Below, piece by piece: positions 57,322 to 64,000 of a stretch of 64,000 nt of DNA (the first letter of the stretch is position 1; every line of letters starts with the position of its first letter). Source of the DNA: Chytridium lagenaria. Lineage: Eukaryota > Chytridiomycota > Chytridiomycetes > Chytridiales > Chytridiaceae. The stretch spans positions 232,593-296,592 of the forward strand of contig JAHLKC010000035.1 in the NCBI GenBank assembly GCA_025449115.1, read 5' to 3'. The notes under the pieces are model-generated. The model ran no database searches, had not been told where the DNA came from, and worked only from the letters and a program-made list of their open reading frames with translations. The position numbers and the translations under genes are program-made.

Positions 57322-58851
57322 TTATCGGGGGGTACATCTGATTACCAAGGAGAGTAAGTAGGTCGCTTTTGACTTCCTCATAATGGGCAGGCTCAAAAGT
57401 GTATATTGCGTAATGTCAAAGTAAGTTTGCAAAGATGCCCATGCTTCCCTAATGGCTTCTTCTTGAGCTGACCGCTCCTGGATCCAGAGCACGGCTGCCT
57501 TTTGAGCATAGGCGGGCCAATTTGCTGAAGCGTCTTCTGCTGCAAGGTTGACCAGCCTGTCCAACATCTGTCCAGAAAATCCGTCGTTCCTGAAAGTGGT
57601 CGGCAGCGTTGTCCAGATCGGTTGGTGTAAGACAAGGTCCTCCAGGTTGCGCCAGTATTCCAAGATATCGCTGTGGTGTTCTGGCAGCTCGAGTTCTTCC
57701 AAGACTTGCTTTACGGTGAGTTGGTTATGCCCAACGTCAAGCTCTACCATCACCTCATCATCAAGTCCTTTAACCATATCTTCCTCGTCATGCCCATCGT
57801 TGCTATCGTCATCCGGAAACTCAGCTTCAGCCCCTCCTCTTCAATGGCAGCCAGTTCTGCTTCCCGTGCCGACAAAGTAAGCTCTTCAAGGGTTCGACGG
57901 TGTCGTTCGGGTGATCCTGAATTGTATTCTTTCAACAAACGCGTAAGTTTCGGCAAGATGACGCTTCAACTTGACCCGGAGCTTTGACGTCAAGGTCGTT
58001 CCTAAATATTAGTTATTACATTATATATCAATCAAACCTTGTCTGGCCTTCAGTAGTCGTCGTATGCTGACTATAGACCGTCCTTCAATTGTCAAAGCAA
58101 GTCGAAGCTGTTCTAGTATTGGTGCCCTCCCTTTTTTAGCCTCGTAGTTTCGAAAAAGCTTATCACGGTGCGCTCTGTTGATCTTGATCGCGTCGCGATA
58201 CGACAGGTTTCTGACACTTAAAACTGTAAGAATGCCCTTGTTGTATAAAACGGTGAGTCGTCCCAGGGCGTCTTCGATGTTTTTCTTTATCACTCTTGGA
58301 GCACTTAATGAAAAGTAAAAAGATAATTAAAGTAAAAACAATAGAATAAAATTAGAGAGGCTTTATTAAATTGAAAATACCCAGCTATCTTTCTTATGTC
58401 AGCATAATCCATTGCAAGCGAGAGAGTAAGCCGTCGATTACCGAAAGTTTGATGCTGAGTGCTCCCGATAATCCTCGAAAGTAGAGACCATCGACGTTCA
58501 CAACCTTCGCCATCAAAATGCCCCAACCCCATTAAAAGCTGAGGCGAAAACATTGATTGACAGCCATGATCATGACAATAAGAATGAAGCTTTGGAAGCA
58601 TCATTAGGTATGGCAGTTCCACTCCGTGCTTTTCCAGGTGCGGAGCCAACTTACAAGCTATGTCGTAGCTGAAGGCAACCTTGCGATTTGGGTACCGTCG
58701 TCGGAAATCGAGAAGCGCGGATGTTGCGTAGACTAGCTTTTCTCCAACATCTATATCTATGCAAAGTTAAAGAGATGGGTTAGGTATACACAACCTTGGT
58801 AATAAAAGCGATTATGTATGCATAACTCACCATGTGAGATTATAAGATAAC
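57322..58851 (-). mobile_element. KDZ-family transposase, C-terminal part (5'-truncated)
   Basis: Kyakuja-Dileera-Zisupton transposons encode a DDE-type transposase and are common in fungi. Minus-strand exons read GYLIISHDIDVGEKLVYATS, KVAFSYDIACKLAPHL, LMMLPKLHSYCHDHGCQSMF, SPQLLMGLGHFDGEGCERRW and TQHQTFGNRRLTLSLAMDYA. YDI.C, the P..H...H...C spacing and DGEG.ER.W (acidic catalytic residue) are family signatures. After introns (about 58306-58384 and 57992-58030) a charged C-terminal region continues (EEFPDDD-like, VKGLDDEVMVELDVGHNQLT) to a stop at 57322. The N-terminal zinc region and first catalytic Asp are absent: the coding trail ends near 58851 and unrelated leader-like DNA begins. Frame breaks near 57930 and 57820 add to the view that this copy is inactive. 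Confidence 0.8.
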
Positions 58852-59159
58852 CTCACCAAGAGGCATGAATGCGTCGCTTATATAGACGTCGTGCCCTTAT
58901 TCTTATTTTGTTGTTCCCGTTCCATTCTTTTCCCTCTCGGGGTTTTTCATAGTTTTTCCCCATAGATACGAGAGAGGTTTTTATAGAAGGAAGGGCGGTC
59001 GACGTGGTATGCCAACTTATGACATGCTACCACGTTGGTCGAGATGCCTGTTGTTGTTATTTGATTCCCCTTTATGTATTGTTTTATTATTTGTAGAAAG
59101 TTGAATAGATTTACGTACACCTCTTCAGTCCTGGATTAAGCCCTTTGCACATTCAGGCC

Positions 59160-59173
59160 AGCCCCTGGTGGGC
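59160..59173 (+). repeat. 14-bp direct repeat, copy 1
   Basis: agcccctggtgggc, identical at 60085-60098. The core GCCC..GGGC can pair with itself. Confidence 0.7.
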
Positions 59174-60084
59174 TGTGCTATCCTCTTTCCCTTTTTATTC
59201 ACTATCGTGTGTTGAGTTGTACTAGCGGGTGCTCTGGTTAGCACGCCGCCGAGGGAGACTGCGATCCGAACCAAGACATTGTCTAAGAAGGTATGAGCCA
59301 TGGGAATACGCCTCAAGGGCATGATTCCTTCGAAGGTTTGGTCAGTATAACTACCTCTGTTCTATTCTCGATGGCTATGACAGGCTATCTAGTTGCCTGT
59401 GAGTGGGAGAGCGGCATGAGCAGGGCCCTAGGTAGATGAGATTGAGATAGAACATGTTAAAACGGCTTATTGCGGCGAATATGAGGCCTGGTACACTCCT
59501 TGGAGCGGGATGGAATCCCTTCTCGTAGACCCCTTTCCCTAGTCACTTTAGATCTAGTCTCTAGGCATTTCCCTTCCTTTTTTCCCTTTATTATTAACGA
59601 TTAGAACGAAAACCACAGCAACTTAAATCCCCGCTGTCACTAAAGGCAGAATAGGGCTTGACTCTTGATATAGGAGTACTTCCTAGACTCTAGTCTCGTC
59701 ACCTATTATGTGGTTCTCTACCTCTGTATGCCGGGGCTTAGCAGAGGGGGCCATAGAGAGAACTTCACAGATGGGGGCCCAACCTTAACATGGTGGTTTT
59801 TATTTCTTTTCGATCTCTTTCATTTTATTAATAACTCTTTTATATTTTTACATCATCATGTTGCCACGGTTCCCCTCTTTCGAACGACATATTGATCGTC
59901 GAATTCGCGTGCACGGCTGCGGCGAGATCGCAAGTCGGGTCTCTGGGGTCCTCCAACCATACCCCCGCACATGCACCAACCTGTCAAAATTTGTGCCATT
60001 TGTGCCGCTGACAATTTTGGCACAGGTAAGAGGCTACTTTACTTTCTATACCTCATTCTGTGCCCCTGGATCTGAAAACCTCGA

Positions 60085-60098
60085 AGCCCCTGGTGGGC
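60085..60098 (+). repeat. 14-bp direct repeat, copy 2
   Basis: Same 14 bp as at 59160-59173, 925 bp downstream. Confidence 0.7.
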
Positions 60099-61127
60099 CT
60101 AGACGTGAATAAGGTTCAGTTTATGACTCTGTGTAATGCAGGGCTGACTAGAGGTCTGTAATGGACCTCTGACCACCTTTACAGAAACTTTCGAGTTTTT
60201 GTTTTTCAGAGATCTGTGGCGTCAAGTCACGGAAACTCTTTCAGAAGTCTTAAAAAGCTTCTTAGAAACCCTTTGAAGGGTATTTTAACTATTATCTAAG
60301 CTAGAATCGAAACTTTATTCGACTTTATTTTTCGATTATTTATATTTTTTCAATTTTGTCGATGAGTTCCGGCTCAACGACGTTGAAAATTAAGATCCTG
60401 GTAGATCTATTATCCATCCATCAATGGTAAAAGTTCGTTCGCGCTAGTAATTTTTTAGACGATTATATCTCCAAAACTGTGTTCTTTATTGCAAATGAAC
60501 TTAGACTTTTTCCCCAGCAAATATCCATTGTTACACAAAATTCTTACTTAATGTTAGACCCCAGGGTCCAACCTGAGGGCCTGTATTCCTGTGATCTCGA
60601 ACGGGACTTCCTCCCGACGGTGGGATCCTAGATATTCCAAGGTACTTTGGTATGATATTATGATATATCTTTTCAAAATTGTTTTAGACATCGTTTTCGA
60701 CTTTATATGAGGTTTATCAATTCGTCGCATCTTTGAATTACGATTCCGACGCCAATTCAAAAGTTTCCTTAATAAACTTCTACAAATAATTCAAAACTTA
60801 GAAACTATCTAGAATTCTTTAAAGTTTTCTTTATTTGATCAAGATTTGGCGACGATATCCTCGCTTTTCAAAAATACCACTTTTTTACGTTCTATCGACT
60901 TGATTTTTTCACGGTTTAAGCGAATTTAAACAACGATCATTTTATATATGTCTCGTTGTTCTCCGATGTGTCGTTCCGAAGTTATCGAATTTCGAAGACT
61001 CGTGTCGGATCACTTCGAGAACGAATCTTCACAAAAACATTAATTAAATTAAAAGAATTGTCAAATACAAAAATATTGTGGATCCAAACACCGCAACCAT
61101 CCTCCGCATCAAACAGGCACAGAGAAA

Positions 61128-62800
61128 AGTGAGTGTTCACCATCCCTTGGAAGTACTTTTCTCGTTATTTTGCTCTATTATCCTCCCATCACACCCTTGG
61201 ACAGAGTTGGTGTAAGGCCAGCCGGACTTGGGCACTGTAATAGTGTCCTAACATCCACCCTTCCCTTTCGTTTTGCAGTGCAAAACATAGAGTACTTCGA
61301 CGTACCCCCGCCTCCACCAGGCCAACCCAGGACTCCTAAGAAGAGTACCTTTCGTGCAGATCGCCTTACCTACAAAGAAAAACAGCTTATCCAAGAAAAA
61401 GTGTCTGCTGCTAAAGTTGGACGGGAGGTTTTCTGGACGACTGGAGACTATCCTAAGAGTCCCTATAACAGCAAGGTGTTCACGGCTTTGTCCCTTACCA
61501 ACGGTTTCGAAACCAAAGACCCGAGCCAGTGGGCTTTCTTGTCGGCTGAGGAACACGCCTCTCGTGGTCTCCCCTTGCTGAGGACGCTCTCCCCAAGCAC
61601 TGTCGCGACTACAACGCGGCCCTGGAGTCCTTGAAGAAACAGGACGAATTTAACGACCTTTGGAAGGAAGTTGTTGAGCATTGCCGCGTCGAAGCATTGA
61701 AGAGGAGGAAAGAAATCACCCCCCAACTTGCTAAAGCCGCCTCCAAGCTTCAGCACGCGTCCCAACTCGGCAACATTGAAGCTGAAGTCGTCCCTGCCGC
61801 GGCAGAACCCTCGTTTTCCTCCAAGCGCCGCCGTGGTGACGAAATTATTGATATTGCTGTCATCTCTGTTAGTGACAGCCTTTTGGAGAAGGATTACTTA
61901 CCTCTCCTCCCTACCACGGTCATTGGCAACAACTGGGTGTTCTTGGTGGGACCTCTTAAGAAGCAATACGTTCTTGGACTTTTAGGTTCCATTTCTGACC
62001 GCCTCCGCCTCTACTTGGACGTTAGTAATTTGGGCTACTCTCAACGTGCACCTACTTCCGAGCTCATCCCTCAGCTTAATAGTGTCTACCGTCGTTATAT
62101 TTCCATCCGCGAGAGTATTTTCTACGCTGTTAGAGGTTGGGAGAAGGATATTCTTACCTTTCTTGGTTCTGAACCCTACCCATTGAAGCCGATTGGAGAA
62201 CTCGTTCTCCTTCCTGACGAAACGTTGAAGGCCGCTTCCATCGCAGTGTTCCAAGCTCGTCGTACGGTTTCGACTACTGAAGCTCAGATTCAGAGCTCTC
62301 GACCTCCAGTCACTGTATCTGCTGCTGGGCACGTCGCTCTCGGAAGGGCTATTCAAAGTGCCGTTAAGGCCCAGGAACGAGCCACACGTCAATCTCGCGG
62401 CGATAGTACTCGCCCCGTCAAATCCTCCACAGATCAACGTGGTTCAACACGCCGCTCTGCTAGCAGATCCAGCAGATCCTCCGTCAAAAGTCGTTCCTCT
62501 ACGAACTCAACCTTTTTTCCGGGTTTCCAGCTTCCCATTCGAATTGAGAACTTGAAGAGACGCTTGAAATCTGCCTCGACTGCTGAGAAAAAGGAATCTC
62601 TTACTTTCGAGCTTGAGGTCGCCAGAAAAGCTTACCTGAAGTTTACTGATTCTGGAACTCCCTCTACCTCCTCTTCGGAACTCCTTGAGGGCATTATCCC
62701 TCCCATTGGCGTGGATAACGACGACAGTGACGTTGCCGTTACCCATTCTTCTGACGACGGCGACGAAGTCCCATCCACTGAGGTCTCTAAAAAAGATTAG
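61128..62800 (+). CDS. ORF1 of the putative two-ORF element (unrecognised, Gag-like position)
   Basis: An intron 61129-61278 (gtgagt...tttgcag) joins ...GAGAAA-A to TG-CAAAACATAGAG and so creates ATG: MQNIEYFDVPPPPPGQP. Downstream the frame is open to KKD and TAG at 62800, except one break at the CCCC run 61571-61574, where adding one C restores GLPLAEDALPKHC. The protein is about 500 residues: Pro-rich start, Lys-rich helix (RADRLTYKEKQLIQEKV), a compact middle domain (PTTVIGNNWVFLVGPLKKQY; LYLDVSNLGYSQRAP; SVYRRYISIRESIFYAVRGW), a Ser/Arg-rich basic stretch (TRRSASRSSRSSVKSRSS) and an acidic Ser-rich tail. There is no zinc knuckle, RT or nuclease motif. Its position before a second ORF and its basic SR tract fit a nucleic-acid-binding, Gag-like protein, but this is inference. 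Confidence 0.6.
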
Positions 62801-62980
62801 ATTTAACATCCCTTTGTTGGCCTTATTCCAAATCTTTTTGTTCAGATCCTTGGATTAATTTTGTTCCTACCCTTTCGAGAATTTGTTTTATTTCAGAGCC
62901 ACTTTCGCCGGTGGACTTGACTTATAGGAATAAGATTTATAACTTTTATTTTAAAGGACTCTTTACTGTTTCTAATAAAA

Positions 62981-64000
62981 ATGGACAAAAACTTCCCTCG
63001 ACCTCCCACTGGATCACGCGAAGATGTCTTTTTCATGTTGTGCTTCCAGAGACCCTCCAAAGCTCGTGCGGTCGCTCATGAGACACGTCCATGGAAACCG
63101 TTGATTTTACGCGCTACCGTATCTTTTCTCAAAACGACACATGGCTTTGCTCACGAGCTTACGGTCCAGTATGTTCTCGCTTTTAGTCGGAATCGCCGAC
63201 TGACCCTATCAGATCCCGTTGATCCGTTGTACTTCTTACCTCTTCAGTATGATGTACCTCGTGGTGCTTCGCCTAGCCCCTATATGCTTGAGTTCCTTGT
63301 AAAGAACAAAAGACTTACCTTTAATTTGTTTAAACTTTCTGAGTTATTAAAAACTCGCGTCGATTCCCTCCCTTTTCCTGAGGAAACCCCCTGCGAAATT
63401 ATTTTCCTTAATCCAGTACGATTTGACGTTGTTCATTGGAACGGAAAGTATTTCTCTCACTCTCCCATATGGAAGCCACCAGTAGCCTATGTCTCTGTCG
63501 ATGGTATGAGAATTCCTGCCTCCGGCATTCCCGGGTCAATCCCCGACATATTCACCGAATTTCCTCCCTCTCCTGAAGAACATGGAGAGGTGTACGTCGA
63601 TGCTCCTTCACGCCCAATAAGTCCTGATATCGGCTCTGAACGTCATCCCCAGGGAATTGAACCCCAAGAAGACTCAACTTTGTCGCGTCAAACGACCACT
63701 ATGTCCCCGACGCCTAGTACACCTTCGGCGTTTATCCAGTCGTTCCTTTCCAAACGACTTCCTACAATGCTAGCCTCGGGAGATCCACTGAGTATTCAAC
63801 AGGCCCCTATTCAGGATAAAAAACGAATGCACCGTATTTATAAAGGAAAAGCTCCCGCTTACCTACTAAAAGCCCATGGCTCTTTTCCCCCGGTTATTCA
63901 ACCCGACATGGACGCAACCTTTGCCTCCTATACCCCCATCAAATCGGAAACATCATCTCCGATAACGAATTCCTTTTTTGGTGTTAACTCTTCCTTAAAA
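62981..64000 (+). CDS. ORF2 of the putative element, open at the right edge
   Basis: It starts MDKNFPRPPTGSREDVFFML and is open for 340 codons to the last base, with no stop. Its start is 180 bp after the ORF1 stop, on the same strand. The first part looks folded (FLKTTHGFAHELTVQYVLAF; DPLYFLPLQYDVPRGASPSP; LLKTRVDSLPFPEETPCEII; FDVVHWNGKYFSHSPIWKPP). From about residue 195 it is Pro/Ser/Thr-rich linker. No catalytic motif is visible in the part we have; reverse transcriptase, integrase or other domains could follow beyond the window. I do not recognise the family. Confidence 0.6.
   Translation, partial: MDKNFPRPPTGSREDVFFMLCFQRPSKARAVAHETRPWKPLILRATVSFLKTTHGFAHELTVQYVLAFSRNRRLTLSDPVDPLYFLPLQYDVPRGASPSPYMLEFLVKNKRLTFNLFKLSELLKTRVDSLPFPEETPCEIIFLNPVRFDVVHWNGKYFSHSPIWKPPVAYVSVDGMRIPASGIPGSIPDIFTEFPPSPEEHGEVYVDAPSRPISPDIGSERHPQGIEPQEDSTLSRQTTTMSPTPSTPSAFIQSFLSKRLPTMLASGDPLSIQQAPIQDKKRMHRIYKGKAPAYLLKAHGSFPPVIQPDMDATFASYTPIKSETSSPITNSFFGVNSSLK

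Larger units (their letters stand above)
58860..61127. other. Noncoding leader-like region of a putative mobile element
   Basis: About 2.2 kb with no convincing coding frame, abutting the truncated KDZ copy on the left and running into the first ORF on the right. It contains an imperfect hairpin at 59002-59034 (acgtggta...taccacgt), a 14-bp word agcccctggtgggc at 59160-59173 and 60085-60098, and a cluster of TGTGCC/GGCACA words at 59990-60027 followed by CAG-gtaagag (possible donor). It might be an LTR plus leader or a 5' UTR; a second copy of an LTR is not in the window, so the type cannot be decided. Confidence 0.4.

Noticed and set aside
58860..61127. Definite LTR of a retrotransposon
   Set aside because: No second copy in the window, no clear TG...CA ends or primer-binding site could be fixed.

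Overview
The window reads as nuclear DNA of an intron-rich fungus. Marker genes are SLU7, TFB5, RRP7, UBC6, PHO88, a DUF1752/Reg1-like regulator, a class-II type P450 and a KDZ-family transposase. GT-AG introns are mostly 30-150 nt, with TACTAAC-like branch sites in places. A hybrid histidine kinase with a bacterial-type MEDS sensor domain, a PanP-type decarboxylase and KDZ elements suggest an early-diverging lineage, perhaps a chytrid. That placement is an inference from family content, not from a phylogeny. Many otherwise clear genes carry single-base frame breaks, several in C homopolymers. The sequence is therefore probably indel-prone, and coding features are given as start-to-stop spans with the breaks noted.

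Layout: 1-380 holds the 5' part of TFB5 (-), head to head with SLU7 (381-2378 +). Then come a PanP-like PLP decarboxylase (2950-5905 -), a secreted subtilase (6477-9796 +), a carboxylesterase-like protein that has lost its catalytic Ser and His (10035-12084 -), a GPALPP/DUF3752 protein (12553-13823 -), GatC (14036-14470 +), a RhoGAP-like protein (14624-18590 +), a Ser/Gln-rich protein (19019-21456 -), UBC6 (23191-24470 -), a CRAL-TRIO/Sec14 protein (25141-27360 +), two doubtful small genes, RRP7 (29436-30951 +), a protein with DnaJ-like CxxCxGxG cysteine repeats (31188-33512 +), a MEDS-PAS-histidine kinase-receiver protein (33758-36756 +), a P450 (37105-39361 -), an SH3 protein (40871-44117 -), PHO88 (44493-45431 -), an F-box protein (46120-47654 -) and a Reg1-like DUF1752 protein (48540-51158 -).

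From about 51.7 kb the window becomes repeat- and transposon-rich: an (AAAT)n tract, a complete 727-bp Tc1/mariner-type MITE with 32-bp perfect inverted repeats and TA duplications, a degenerate CATCCTCACC minisatellite, a homeodomain protein gene (53857-56079 -), a 5'-truncated KDZ transposase (57322-58851 -), about 2.2 kb of noncoding leader-like DNA, and two tandem unrecognised ORFs (61128-62800 and 62981 to the right edge). These two ORFs look like part of an undescribed mobile element. The first appears to get its start codon by splicing.

Most genes are housekeeping and independent of each other. Shared themes are RNA processing and ribosome synthesis (SLU7, RRP7), ER protein handling (UBC6, PHO88/SND3) and signalling (hybrid kinase, RhoGAP, Reg1-like). 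The most unusual items are the dead esterase, the Reg1-like protein with four Snf1/AMPK-type sites, the PanP-type enzyme in a fungus, two micro-exons (7 and 9 nt), the splice-made ATG and the two-ORF element.
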